A stretch of DNA of 53,485 nt. Origin: Verrucomicrobiaceae bacterium E54 (GTDB lineage: Bacteria > Verrucomicrobiota > Verrucomicrobiia > Verrucomicrobiales > Akkermansiaceae). A program made the position numbers and the translations under genes. The stretch is taken from assembly GCA_022548915.1 (NCBI GenBank), contig JAKZES010000038.1:1-53485 (forward strand), given 5' to 3'. How positions within the stretch are numbered: the first letter of the stretch is position 1; the number at the start of each line of letters is the position of its first letter. Of this stretch, positions 19,062-28,738 are shown piece after piece. Under the pieces are notes generated by a model. It ran no database searches and was not told the origin of the DNA. It worked only from the letters and a program-made list of their open reading frames with translations.

Positions 19062-19460
19062 CTAGTAGCTCATGACGGACAGCCCCGGCACCCTTTCGAA
19101 GTGCGAGAGGTTGTTCGTGACCAGCGGCAGGTCGTGGGCGAGCGCGGCAGCGGCGATCCACAGGTCGTTGGCCCCGATCAGCTGCCGGCGGTCGCGCAGG
19201 TGCCGGGTGATGAAGGCATAGCGGTCGGCGACCGAACGATCCACCGGCACGATTTCGAAGCGCGCCAGCATCGCCCCGCAGGCCGGATGATCGACGCCCC
19301 CGAAGCCTTCCGCAAACTCGCCAACCGTCGTCCAGCTCAAGCGGGCATGGGAAGCCGGATGGAGCCGCAGGAATTCGTGGGCCCGTCCCTCGCCCCGCCG
19401 CAACTCGCGCTCGAGGTCGATCAGGAAGCAGGTGTCGAAGAGCAGAGCCTTCACGACCAC
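19062..19460 (-). CDS. vapC: VapC-type PIN domain toxin, module 2
   Basis: A 132-residue PIN ribonuclease domain with D9 (LLFDTCFLIDLE), E48 (TVGEFAEG), D99 (GANDLWIAAAALAH) and N116/N117 (LVTNNLSHFERVPGL). The GTG at 19460 is chosen because it overlaps the antitoxin gene by ten bases, exactly as in module 1; a second in-frame GTG at 19454 would start two residues later. It is convergent with membrane paralogue A, ending 11 bases from it. Confidence 0.9.
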   Translation of the reverse strand: MVVKALLFDTCFLIDLERELRRGEGRAHEFLRLHPASHARLSWTTVGEFAEGFGGVDHPACGAMLARFEIVPVDRSVADRYAFITRHLRDRRQLIGANDLWIAAAALAHDLPLVTNNLSHFERVPGLSVMSY

Positions 19461-19690
19461 GCGTCGTCAGGGGCCGCGTCTTCTGCCTGGGCCCGCTCCA
19501 GCCGCTCCAGCACCTCATCATCCACTACCGGGATTTTCGACAGCGAGGCGAGCAAGGCCCCACAAGTCTTGCCCTGCTCACCCCACTCGGCGCGCTTGAT
19601 CACTTGGGAAAACGACTCCTTCGGCTCCCGCCGCGCGCCCGAAAGTCGCTCGTACGCCTCCAGATCGATCGAGATCGTCTTCGTTGCCAT
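19451..19690 (-). CDS. vapB: VapB-type antitoxin (DUF217 family), module 2
   Basis: A 79-residue antitoxin, the same length as vapB1 and sharing MATKTIS at the start, E/DAYEKL or EAYERL, and ESFSQVIKRAEW. The C-terminal half (KIPVVDDEVLERLERAQAEDAAPDDAWS) is acidic and differs more, which fits cognate toxin specificity. Its start codon is embedded in the same CATGCATG-N3-CATGCATG element as vapB1. It is divergent from membrane paralogue B. Confidence 0.9.
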   Translation of the reverse strand: MATKTISIDLEAYERLSGARREPKESFSQVIKRAEWGEQGKTCGALLASLSKIPVVDDEVLERLERAQAEDAAPDDAWS

Positions 19691-19706
19691 GCATGCACCA
19701 TGCATG
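19688..19706. promoter_or_regulatory. CATGCATG-CAC-CATGCATG element at vapB2 start
   Basis: Same octamer pair and spacing as at 16397-16415, with only the spacer changed. A further GGCATGCC dyad follows at 19709-19716. Identity of the operators suggests the two modules could cross-regulate each other. Confidence 0.7.
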
Positions 19707-19778
19707 CAGGCATGCCGCTTGTCAATTTCCTCGAGTGGGTCGCTTCGTTTCCGCGACCTGTGGTATTGAGGTCCGGCC

Positions 19779-20408
19779 ATGGAGGACGCCGCACTCGATC
19801 ACCCCGCCCGGACCGGTGCCCGTTTGCGGAAGGCGTTTCTGGTGGCGGCGGGGGCCTACACCATGCCCTTTCTCACGCTCCTTGTCCGGGCGCTGGTCGT
19901 GAACACCGATTGGAGGGATGCCGTGGCGGACCTGCACGGGCACTACCTCCTCCTCCTCCTCTCCGGCTTCCTGTTTCCCTTCGCCCTCGTGCTGCACGGG
20001 TCCGGCTACGGGATCATCCGAATCGCGGCCCCGGTCTGCAGGAACCGGGCCTGGTGGATGGGAGGCTTCCTGCCCCTGCTGGTGGGTCTGTCGGTGCTGG
20101 TCGTTCCGGCGATCATGGATCGGATTTCCCCACAGCGGTACTTCCACCGCGTGACCGGGCACGAGCTGCCCCCCTCCGCCGAAGTCCTCGCTCACGAGCG
20201 CTACTCCATCATCGTCGAGGACGAGTTCCGCCTGGAATTCGTGGCGCCTGTCGAGGAGGTGCGGGCGTTCATGCGTGCCTTCGGATTCAAGTCGGCACAG
20301 GATTCGGGAATCGAGTGTTTCGACTCCGTTCCGGTGCAGGGAAACCACGGCTCGCTGGAGGTCGATTGGGATCGCGGCGAAGTGGTCTTCGAGTATTTCG
20401 ACGCCTGA
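19779..20408 (+). CDS. membrane protein of unknown function, paralogue B
   Basis: A 209-residue protein with three hydrophobic segments (about residues 16-38, 51-70 and 88-110), followed by a soluble C-terminal domain with IMDRISPQRYFHRVTGHELP and EDEFRLEFVAPVEEVRAFM, ending GEVVFEYFDA. Topology and the C-terminal domain match paralogue A, including the F-E-Y-x-D end. The ATG at 19779 lies 88 bases from the vapB2 start, in a divergent arrangement. No family recognised. Confidence 0.75.
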   Translation: MEDAALDHPARTGARLRKAFLVAAGAYTMPFLTLLVRALVVNTDWRDAVADLHGHYLLLLLSGFLFPFALVLHGSGYGIIRIAAPVCRNRAWWMGGFLPLLVGLSVLVVPAIMDRISPQRYFHRVTGHELPPSAEVLAHERYSIIVEDEFRLEFVAPVEEVRAFMRAFGFKSAQDSGIECFDSVPVQGNHGSLEVDWDRGEVVFEYFDA

Positions 20409-20415
20409 CTGTCGA

Positions 20416-21627
20416 CTATTCCTCCATCGCCTCCACGTCGCGCGTCAGCAGCACGAGCCCGGCGAGCGGGAGGATGAGGCACACCGAGAGGCCGGCGAGA
20501 TGGGAACCGGTGAGGTCGCGCAGGAATCCCATCGGCAGCGGGGCCACGGCGGCGGCGGTGAGGACGACGGTGCCGGCCGAGCCCTGCACCGCGCCGAGCC
20601 CGTCCCGTCCGTAGAAGCGCGCCCAGGTGACCCCGCCCATCACCCCCGAGCTGCCGGCGACCGCCCCGACCAGCAGGGTGTAGATCCACATCATCGCACC
20701 GGGTTGAAGCAGGTGCGCGAGGAGCAGGCAGAGCATCTGCAGCAACAGCGAAGCCCGCAGAATCCGGCGCACACCGAAGCGGTCGACGAGGGGCCCGGTG
20801 ATGAGGGTGGTGACGGCCGAGGCGACGGCCAGCACCGACAGCATGCCGGCGGCCGCACCGCCGGAGATCCCCCGGTCGGCGAACAGCGAGGCCTGGTGGA
20901 AGACCAGCGCGGTGACGACAAAGGGCGCCGCGGCCAGCGCGATGGCCAGGATCCAGAAGCGCGCCGAGCGGAACACGCGGCGGTCGGCCCGCCGTTTCGG
21001 GATCGGCTGCGGCACGCCATCCCCATCGGGATGCTGGCCGAGCTCCTCCGGCGTGTTGCGCACCATCAGGGCGGCCACGCCGAGCAGCACCACCAGCAGG
21101 ATGCCGCCGGTCCACGCGTAGCTTTCCCGCCACCCGAGGGCGGCGATGGCGGCAAAGCAGGCGGGGGGAAGCACGGCACCGGAGAGAGAGACGCCGAGGC
21201 CGGCCAGCGACATCGCCCGGCCGCGGCGACGGGCATACCACTGCATCACCAGCAGGCTGCCGAGCAGGACCAGCGTGCCCTGGCCGAGGGCGCGCAGCAC
21301 GGCGAGCGAAACGGCGAGTGGAACCAGTCCCCCGCTGACCGCCATGCCACCGCAGGCGGCGGCCATCACCACCGCGGAAAGCGCCAGAGTACGACGGATG
21401 CCGTAGCGGTCCGCGGCCCGGCCTGCCAGCGAGGCGACCAACGCGCTGAGCAGGCTGCCGGCCGCGTAGATGCCGGCGAAGGTGCCACGGGAAATGCCGA
21501 AGCTTTCCAGCAGGAAGGGCTGGAAGACCGAGAAGGTGAAGGACTGGCCCGGGCCGGAGCAGAAGCCGATCACGAAAGCCGCCGCAATCATGCGGCTGCC
21601 GGAAAATCGTTGCAGGCTCGGGTTCAC
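20416..21627 (-). CDS. MFS transporter (monocarboxylate/oxalate-formate-type)
   Basis: A 403-residue protein with 12 predicted transmembrane helices in two halves and a cytoplasmic loop near residues 195-220 (PEELGQHPDGDG..PKRRADRR). The loop between helices 2 and 3 carries the MFS motif in a G-R-A-A-D-R-Y-G-I-R-R form, and the second half repeats it as GPLVDRFGVRR. The opening GFCSGPGQSFTFSVFQPFLLESFGISRGTFAGIY and MQWYARRRGRAMSLAGLG resemble the MCT/OxlT branch. Substrate unknown. It is convergent with membrane paralogue B and divergent from pntA1. Confidence 0.9.
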   Translation of the reverse strand: MNPSLQRFSGSRMIAAAFVIGFCSGPGQSFTFSVFQPFLLESFGISRGTFAGIYAAGSLLSALVASLAGRAADRYGIRRTLALSAVVMAAACGGMAVSGGLVPLAVSLAVLRALGQGTLVLLGSLLVMQWYARRRGRAMSLAGLGVSLSGAVLPPACFAAIAALGWRESYAWTGGILLVVLLGVAALMVRNTPEELGQHPDGDGVPQPIPKRRADRRVFRSARFWILAIALAAAPFVVTALVFHQASLFADRGISGGAAAGMLSVLAVASAVTTLITGPLVDRFGVRRILRASLLLQMLCLLLAHLLQPGAMMWIYTLLVGAVAGSSGVMGGVTWARFYGRDGLGAVQGSAGTVVLTAAAVAPLPMGFLRDLTGSHLAGLSVCLILPLAGLVLLTRDVEAMEE

Positions 21628-21782
21628 GGGTCCGGGCCTACGCCAATCGCGCCCGATGCACCAGAGCGGCTTGTCTTACCCGCCAGTGGCATGATGGACG
21701 GCAGCAGGGGAATTCATCTTGTCTTCGGCAGGTTGGCTGGCTTGCATGGCAGGTGGCTCCGCGCCGATTCGGAGACATTCCC

Positions 21783-22910
21783 ATGTTGCTCTTCGTCCCC
21801 AAGGAAACCCGCCCGTTGGAGTCACGCGTCGGGTTGGATCCCGCCGCCGTCGCGAGGCTGGTGAAGCTGGGTGCCGCGGTTGCGATCGAGGCCGGTGGCG
21901 GCGAGGCGGCCGGCCATCTTGACGCCGACTATGAAGAGGCGGGAGCAACGATCCGCACCGATCTTGCCGCGGCCCTTGGCGAGGCGGACTTCGTCATCCG
22001 CGTCCGCCCGGCGGAAGTGGAAGAGGTTGCCCTCCAGAAACCGGGATCCCTTGCGACCGGGCTGATGGATCCCTTCGGCTCACCTGAGCGGATCAAGGCC
22101 TACGCCGATGCCGGGGTCAGCGCCCTGTGCAGCGAACTCATCCCCCGCACGACGCTGGCGCAGAAGATGGACGTGCTCAGCAGCCAGGCCAACCTCGCCG
22201 GCTACATGGGGGTGGTCACCGCCGCGGAACGGCTCGATGCCATCCTGCCGATGATGATGACGCCGGCGGGCACGATTTCGCCGGCCAAGGTCTTCGTGAT
22301 CGGGGTCGGCGTGGCGGGCCTGCAGGCGATCGCCACCGCGCGGCGGCTGGGAGCGCGGGTCGAGGCCTTCGACACGCGTCCCGTCGTCGAGGAACAGGTG
22401 AAATCGCTGGGTGCCAAGTTCGTGAAGATCGACATCGGCGAGACCGGCGAGACCGAGCAGGGCTACGCCCGGGAACTCACTCCCGAGCAGGTCGAACTCC
22501 AGCGCCAGGGGATGGCGAAGATCTGCAGCGGGGCGGACATCGTGGTCACCACGGCCAAGGTTTTCGGGCGCAAGGCGCCGGTCCTTCTCACTGCCGGCAT
22601 GATTGCCGGCATGCGGCCCGGCAGCGTGGTGGTCGACCTCGCCGCCGAGGGTGGCGGCAATGTCGAGGGCACCGTGTGCGACGAGGAAGTGGTCACCGAT
22701 GCCGGCGTCCGCATCATCGGCTGGGGTGCCCTCGAGGCCCGCGTGCCCCGCCATGCCAGCCAGATGTTTGCCGCCAACATCGTCAACCTGATCGAGCACT
22801 TCTGGGACGGGGAGACCTTCCCGCTCAGGACCGACGACGAGATCATCAAGGGCTGCCTGCTGACCCATGGCGGGCAGATCGTCCACGAACGCTTCAAGCC
22901 TGCAGGGTAG
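21783..22910 (+). CDS. pntA: NAD(P) transhydrogenase alpha subunit part 1 (NAD-binding)
   Basis: Domain I of proton-translocating transhydrogenase, which transfers hydride between NADH and NADP using the proton gradient. The 375-residue protein starts LLFVPKETRPLESRVGLDPA and carries the NAD motif VFVIGVGVAGLQAIATARRLGA, followed by FDTRPVVEEQVKSLGAKFV. The tail LIEHFWDGETFPLRTDDEI is standard. It is only the soluble half of the E. coli-type PntA; the membrane part is a separate gene (pntA2) 62 bases downstream. A signature GCCGATTCGGAGA stretch upstream repeats part of the inverted repeat at 9869-9997. Confidence 0.95.
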   Translation: MLLFVPKETRPLESRVGLDPAAVARLVKLGAAVAIEAGGGEAAGHLDADYEEAGATIRTDLAAALGEADFVIRVRPAEVEEVALQKPGSLATGLMDPFGSPERIKAYADAGVSALCSELIPRTTLAQKMDVLSSQANLAGYMGVVTAAERLDAILPMMMTPAGTISPAKVFVIGVGVAGLQAIATARRLGARVEAFDTRPVVEEQVKSLGAKFVKIDIGETGETEQGYARELTPEQVELQRQGMAKICSGADIVVTTAKVFGRKAPVLLTAGMIAGMRPGSVVVDLAAEGGGNVEGTVCDEEVVTDAGVRIIGWGALEARVPRHASQMFAANIVNLIEHFWDGETFPLRTDDEIIKGCLLTHGGQIVHERFKPAG

Positions 22911-22940
22911 GGCGATGCGCGACAACTTCGCGCGCTCCTT

Positions 22941-22972
22941 CATCCACCATCTTCCATCCGCCATCCTCCATC
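22941..22972. repeat. CCATC-rich low-complexity leader before pntA2
   Basis: A run of imperfect CATCCACCATCTTCCATC-type units ends directly at the pntA2 ATG. It resembles the complement of the GATGGTA array at the start of the window. No Shine-Dalgarno site is visible in it. Confidence 0.6.
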
Positions 22973-23274
22973 ATGGAACTCGCCCCGCTCCTCCTTCTTC
23001 TGTTCGCCTTCACCCTGGCGATTTTCCTCGGCTTCGAACTGATCTCGAAAGTCCCGTCGCAACTCCACACGCCGCTGATGAGCGGGTCGAACGCCATTTC
23101 CGGCATCACCATCGTCGGCGCCCTGCTGGCGCTCAACACCATGGAGGGACCCGCGGCCAAGTGGCTCGGCTTCGCCGCGGTCGTCTTCGCCTCGATCAAC
23201 GTCGTCGGCGGCTACATGGTCACCGACCGCATGCTGGCGATGTTCAAGAAGAAGGACAAGGGAGGGCCGCGGCC

Positions 23275-23278
<4 letters not shown>
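22973..23278 (+). CDS. pntA: NAD(P) transhydrogenase alpha subunit part 2 (membrane)
   Basis: A 101-residue membrane protein equal to the C-terminal transmembrane region of PntA. It has three hydrophobic segments (about residues 5-23, 43-56 and 62-81). The conserved loop FELISKVPSQLHTPLMSGSN is diagnostic for the start of domain II. It overlaps pntB by four bases (ATGA), so the membrane halves are translationally coupled. Confidence 0.95.
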
Positions 23279-24699
<1,421 letters not shown>

Positions 24700-24815
24700 T
24701 TCCGCGAAACGAACGGCTCGTCATCTTCCCATCATCTTCGGTCGGTGAGAGTGGCGGGAGCGGCTGCGGAAACCGCTTGTCGCCGGTAGTGGGGGCTGGA
24801 GAATCGGAGAAAAGG

Positions 24816-25490
24816 ATGCGCGTGTTGTTAGTCGAAGATTCGAACCGCCTGCGGGCGGCGGTGGCGCGGGCGCTGAAGCGCAGCGGCTACGTGGTCGACG
24901 AGGCCGACAACGGCGAGGACGGCCTGTGGCGCGCACGGGAGTTCGCCTACGACGTGGTGGTGCTCGACCTGATGCTGCCGAAGCTCGACGGGCTGGACGT
25001 GCTGGCGGCGCTGCGGCGCGAGGAGAACCGGGTGCCGATCCTGCTGCTCACCGCGCGCAACACGGTCGAGGATCGCGTGGCGGGCCTCCGCGGCGGGGCC
25101 GACGACTACCTCGGCAAACCCTTCGCGCTGGAGGAGCTGCTGGCCCGGGTCGACGCCCTGTGCCGGCGGCGTTTCGACCACCCGTCGACCCTGATCCGGG
25201 TCGGCGACCTCGAGGTCGACACCGACCGGCGGACGGCCTCCCGCAGTGGCGAGCGGCTGGATCTCACCGCCCGCGAGTACCGCCTCCTGCACGTGCTGGC
25301 GCTGCAGCCCGGCAAGGTGATGGGCCGCCCGGAACTCGAGCAGCACCTTTACGACGAACTCGCCCCACCGATGAGCAACGTGGTCGATGCCACCGTCTAT
25401 CAGCTCCGACGCAAGCTGGGCGCGGCCGGCGCCGGGACGCCGCTCATCCACACCCGCCGCGGCCAGGGATACGTGCTGGAAGAGACATGA
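24816..25490 (+). CDS. OmpR-family response regulator
   Basis: A 224-residue two-domain transcription factor. The receiver domain (residues 1-115) has the acidic pocket E7-D8, phosphoacceptor D51 (VVVLDLMLPKLDG), T79 (LLLTAR) and K101 (YLGKPF). The C-terminal winged helix (about 125-224) carries LDLTAREYRLLHVLALQPGKV and NVVDATVYQLRRKLG, ending in the HTRRGQGYVL wing. The ATG at 24816 has a GGAGAAAAGG Shine-Dalgarno region. The cognate kinase gene overlaps by four bases. The subgroup resembles CusR/QseB-like regulators, though the signal is unknown. Confidence 0.95.
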   Translation: MRVLLVEDSNRLRAAVARALKRSGYVVDEADNGEDGLWRAREFAYDVVVLDLMLPKLDGLDVLAALRREENRVPILLLTARNTVEDRVAGLRGGADDYLGKPFALEELLARVDALCRRRFDHPSTLIRVGDLEVDTDRRTASRSGERLDLTAREYRLLHVLALQPGKVMGRPELEQHLYDELAPPMSNVVDATVYQLRRKLGAAGAGTPLIHTRRGQGYVLEET

Positions 25491-26845
25491 AATCGATCCG
25501 CCGCCGACTCACGCTCACGTTCCTCGCCGCCATCGGGCTGCTGGGGATCGGCGCGGGGGCGGCGATCTACCTGTCCTACCGCGCGGGCCTCATGGCGGGG
25601 TTTGAGAACGAGTTGCAGACCTTGTGCCGGCAGGTCCGCACCGTCGGCTCGATGGGTGGCGGTGGCGGCGGCGGGCCGCGCCGTGGCGGACCGTGGCGGC
25701 GGTTCGACCCGGTGGCGATGGAGGAGCTGGGCGACGGTGTCTACTGGCAGGTCCGCCTGGACGACGAGGATGCCGCCGTCCGCTCGGACAACCTGCCGGA
25801 CGAGCTTCCCTGGCCCGCCGACGGCGAGGCGCAAGTGGTGGTGCTCGCCGACGGCACCCGGGTGATGGCGGCGGGTCACCGCTTCGGCATGGGCAGGGGA
25901 AGCTTCATGCAGGTCACCGTCGCCCGCCCGCTCGACGAGGTGGAGCGGAAGCTGCAGCGACTGCTCGGAATCCTGCTGGTCTCGGGTGCCGGACTGATGG
26001 TGCTCACGGGTTTCGGCGTGCGGCTGGTCGTCGGTGCCGGTCTCGCCCCGTTGCGGCGGATCGCCGGCGAGGTGGAGCGCATCGACGTTTCCTCGCTGGA
26101 CGAACGCTTCGACCAGCAGGGCCTTCCCGAGGAGCTGCGGCCGATCACCGCCCGGCTCAACGACCTGATGGAGCGCATGGACCACAGCTTCGCCCGCGAA
26201 CGCCGCTTCAGCGCCGATCTCGCCCACGAAATGCGCACGCCGCTGGCGGAAACGAAGACCATCGCCGAGACCGCGCTCAAGTGGCCGGAGGAGGGCGGGC
26301 CCGAAGCATGGGGCGAGGTGGTGGCCTCGTCGGAGCGGATGGAGCGCGTCGTCCACGCGATGCTGCAGCTCGCCCGGATCGAGCGCGAGCGGCCCGACGG
26401 CGAAGCCGGATCCTTTCCGCTGCGACCACTCGTCGACGAGTTGTGGTCCGACCATGCGGCGACCGCCGCCGCCCGGCGGGTGACGTTCGAGTGCCAAATT
26501 ACGAAAGATGCCGTACTTCAGGGGGATCGTTCGTGGTGGTCCCACCTGCTCGGCAACCTCCTGGGCAACGCGGCCGAGTATGCGGACGAGGGCGGGTGCG
26601 TGACCGTGTCCGCCGGGGGAGGTGAGACGCTGGTCGCCGTGCGGAATCCGGCATCGGACCTGGACGAGGTGCAGGTCGGGAAGCTCTTCGACCGCTTCTG
26701 GCGTGCGGACGGGGCCCGTGGAGAAAGCGACCACTGCGGGCTGGGCCTTTCCCTGGCCCGCGCCTGCGCCGAGGCCATGGGCTGCCGGCTCGAGGCGGAA
26801 CTCATTGGCGATGCCGAACTCGAGATCCGGGTCGTGCGGGAATGA
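25487..26845 (+). CDS. membrane sensor histidine kinase
   Basis: A 452-residue kinase with two transmembrane segments (about residues 10-31 and 159-181) bracketing a ~125-residue periplasmic sensor domain. The sensor starts with an unusual SMGGGGGGGPRRGGPWRR stretch. A HAMP-like linker follows, then the H-box FSADLAHEMRTPLAE with H248, an N-box LLGNLLGNAAEYA, and a GLGLSLARACAEAMG G-box. The G1 D-x-G-x-G box is weak (VRNPASDLDEVQ), as in some CusS/QseC relatives. It is coupled to the upstream response regulator by an ATGA overlap. The Gly/Arg-rich peptide gene downstream echoes the composition of the sensor loop and may belong to the same response. Confidence 0.93.
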   Translation: MKSIRRRLTLTFLAAIGLLGIGAGAAIYLSYRAGLMAGFENELQTLCRQVRTVGSMGGGGGGGPRRGGPWRRFDPVAMEELGDGVYWQVRLDDEDAAVRSDNLPDELPWPADGEAQVVVLADGTRVMAAGHRFGMGRGSFMQVTVARPLDEVERKLQRLLGILLVSGAGLMVLTGFGVRLVVGAGLAPLRRIAGEVERIDVSSLDERFDQQGLPEELRPITARLNDLMERMDHSFARERRFSADLAHEMRTPLAETKTIAETALKWPEEGGPEAWGEVVASSERMERVVHAMLQLARIERERPDGEAGSFPLRPLVDELWSDHAATAAARRVTFECQITKDAVLQGDRSWWSHLLGNLLGNAAEYADEGGCVTVSAGGGETLVAVRNPASDLDEVQVGKLFDRFWRADGARGESDHCGLGLSLARACAEAMGCRLEAELIGDAELEIRVVRE

Positions 26846-26948
26846 GGTGAATTTTTTCTCCACCGTCATCTTCGGATCATCTGCGGCGGGTATTCTGGGA
26901 GGTGCCATCAAGGCAGTATCACCAGAAACCAAAACACCGAAACCAGAC

Positions 26949-27233
26949 ATGAAAACACTACTCATCACCCTCGGCCTCGTCGCCTTCACTCTCCAGGGAG
27001 CCCAGGCCGCCAACGGCAACCCACTCCGTCATGGCCAGCAGGGATTTGCCCAGAGCGGGGACTATTTTGCCAAGGGCAAGGGAGGCGGCGGCAATGGGAA
27101 CGGCCAGCGCGAACGCGCGCGCAAGCGGGATGGCGACGGCGAGTGTGATGGCAACGGCAACGGCCGGCGCGAGCGCCAACGCAAGGGCAACGGCGGTGGC
27201 AACGGCAATGGCCAGCGCCGGGGCGGTTCGTGA
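26949..27233 (+). CDS. small secreted Gly/Asn/Arg-rich protein
   Basis: A 94-residue protein with a clear signal peptide (MKTLLITLGLVAFTLQGAQA). The mature part is built from imperfect repeats of G-N-G-N-G-Q/R-R-E-R and similar, giving a very basic, glycine- and asparagine-rich chain without cysteine pairs (one cysteine, in GDGECDGNGN). The gene is 103 bases downstream of the histidine kinase. An overlapping +1 frame also stays open (Ala/Thr-rich), but only this frame has a signal peptide. Function unknown. Confidence 0.72.
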   Translation: MKTLLITLGLVAFTLQGAQAANGNPLRHGQQGFAQSGDYFAKGKGGGGNGNGQRERARKRDGDGECDGNGNGRRERQRKGNGGGNGNGQRRGGS

Positions 27234-27250
27234 AGCTCCAAGCCTCACCA

Positions 27251-27271
27251 CGGGCCCCACTCCGGGGCCCG
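27251..27271. terminator. GC-rich hairpin after the Gly-rich peptide gene
   Basis: CGGGCCCC-ACTCC-GGGGCCCG: eight base pairs with a five-base loop, 17 bases after the stop codon. It lacks a T-run but is the strongest hairpin in the 190-base gap before the kinase gene. Confidence 0.55.
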
Positions 27272-27423
27272 TTCGGGATCGGGTCGCTTCGGCGGCCCGA
27301 TCGTGGTTCCAGGGCAAGGGTTTGCCGGCCTTCCGGAAACAACCCGGGTTTCGTCGTCGATTCTGCTGGATCGGCCGGGTCAAAGGCGCTGGGATGGGTC
27401 GAAGGATCTAACCATCCGCACCC

Positions 27424-28596
27424 ATGCTCAATATAGCGCTTTTCGGACCGCCCGGTGCCGGCAAAGGCACCCAGTCGGAACGGCTGATCGAGGAACACAA
27501 GTTGTTCTACATCTCCACCGGTGACCTGCTCCGCAAGGAGCTCAAGGAGAAGACCCGCCTCGGATTGGAGGCCCAGGAAATCATCGCCTCGGGTGGACTG
27601 GTCTCCGACGAGATCATCGTCCAGATCATCGAGCAGACGATCACCGACAACCCCGACTCGGGAGGCTTCCTCTTCGACGGTTTTCCGCGGACCTACATCC
27701 AGGCCTACATCCTCGACGGCCTGATGATGAAGCTGAACACCTCGCTGCATTGCCTGATCAGCCTCGAGGTCCCCGAGGAGGAGTCGGTGCGCCGCCTGCT
27801 CGACCGTGGCAAGACCTCCGGCCGCTCGGACGACAACGAGACCGTGATCCGCAACCGCCTCCGCGAGTACCGCGAGAAAACCCTGCCGGTCCTGAATTTC
27901 TACCGCGACAAGGGAATCTGCCACGATGTCGACGGCACCGGCACGGTCGAGGAGGTCGCCGCCCGGGTCCAGGAGGTCGTGGCCGCCGAGCTGCGCAAAC
28001 GCCTGCTGAACGTCGTCGTCTTCGGCTACCCGGGGTCGGGCCGCGGATCCCAGAGCATGATGCTGGCCGAGAAGTACGGCCTCGAGTTCGTCGCCACCGG
28101 GCGCATGCTCGAGGAGGAGATCCGCAGCGGAAGCGAACTTGGAAAGCGGGTGCGCGAACTCTACGAGAGCGGTGAGCTGGTGCCCGACGAGATCGTTGTT
28201 CGCCTGATCGAGAAGAAGCTCGAGCAGACCCGCGACACCGCCAAGGGCTACATCTTCAAGGGCTACCCGCGGACGCTGGTGCAGTCGTACATCCTCGATG
28301 GCCTGCTCAAGAAGCACGGCTCGTCGCTGAACATGATCCTCGAGATCGACGTGCCGACGCTGGACCTGATCCAGCGCCTCGACGCCCGCTCGAAGACCGA
28401 CCGGGCGATGCCCTACGACAGCGAGCTGCCGAAGATCGTGAAGCGCCTGCAGGAGCACGAAACGAAGACGATTCCCGTCATCGAAAAGTATAAGAAGCTC
28501 CACGGCGTCGAGCAGATCGACGGACGGGGTGATTTCGACGAAGTCGCCGAGCGGGTCTCGGCGGTCGTTGAGCGCGCCTTCAAGCACATGCGCTGA
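27424..28596 (+). CDS. adk: tandem adenylate kinase: active domain plus degenerate second domain
   Basis: A 390-residue protein with two adenylate-kinase-like domains in tandem; ordinary Adk is about 190-215. Domain 1 (1-190) is intact: P-loop GPPGAGKGTQ at 8-17, STGDLLRKE, FDGFPRT at 84-90, a short lid RLLDRGKTSGRSDD without zinc cysteines, and RLREY. It should interconvert ATP+AMP and 2 ADP. Domain 2 (195-390) keeps the fold but its P-loop is GYPGSGRGSQ, with R207 in place of the catalytic lysine. FDGFPR is replaced by FKGYPR (K279), the AMP-site arginine (R37 in domain 1) is E, and the lid is altered. Domain 2 is therefore probably structural or regulatory. Confidence 0.92.
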   Translation: MLNIALFGPPGAGKGTQSERLIEEHKLFYISTGDLLRKELKEKTRLGLEAQEIIASGGLVSDEIIVQIIEQTITDNPDSGGFLFDGFPRTYIQAYILDGLMMKLNTSLHCLISLEVPEEESVRRLLDRGKTSGRSDDNETVIRNRLREYREKTLPVLNFYRDKGICHDVDGTGTVEEVAARVQEVVAAELRKRLLNVVVFGYPGSGRGSQSMMLAEKYGLEFVATGRMLEEEIRSGSELGKRVRELYESGELVPDEIVVRLIEKKLEQTRDTAKGYIFKGYPRTLVQSYILDGLLKKHGSSLNMILEIDVPTLDLIQRLDARSKTDRAMPYDSELPKIVKRLQEHETKTIPVIEKYKKLHGVEQIDGRGDFDEVAERVSAVVERAFKHMR

Positions 28597-28738
28597 GCGA
28601 ACGGCCCGCCTGGTCCCGGGAGAGCGGCTTCACGATCCGGGTCGGCAGCCTGAACGTGGCGGCGGATTGCATCCGCCATGCCAACCCACGGCTTCCGCGT
28701 CTTCCGTTGGACGTGGCGGGTTGATGGGGCCGGCCGCC

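Noticed and set aside
27031-27411. Ala/Thr-rich alternative frame across the Gly-rich peptide gene
   Set aside because: It arises from the same repeats read in another frame, lacks a signal peptide and runs through the downstream hairpin.
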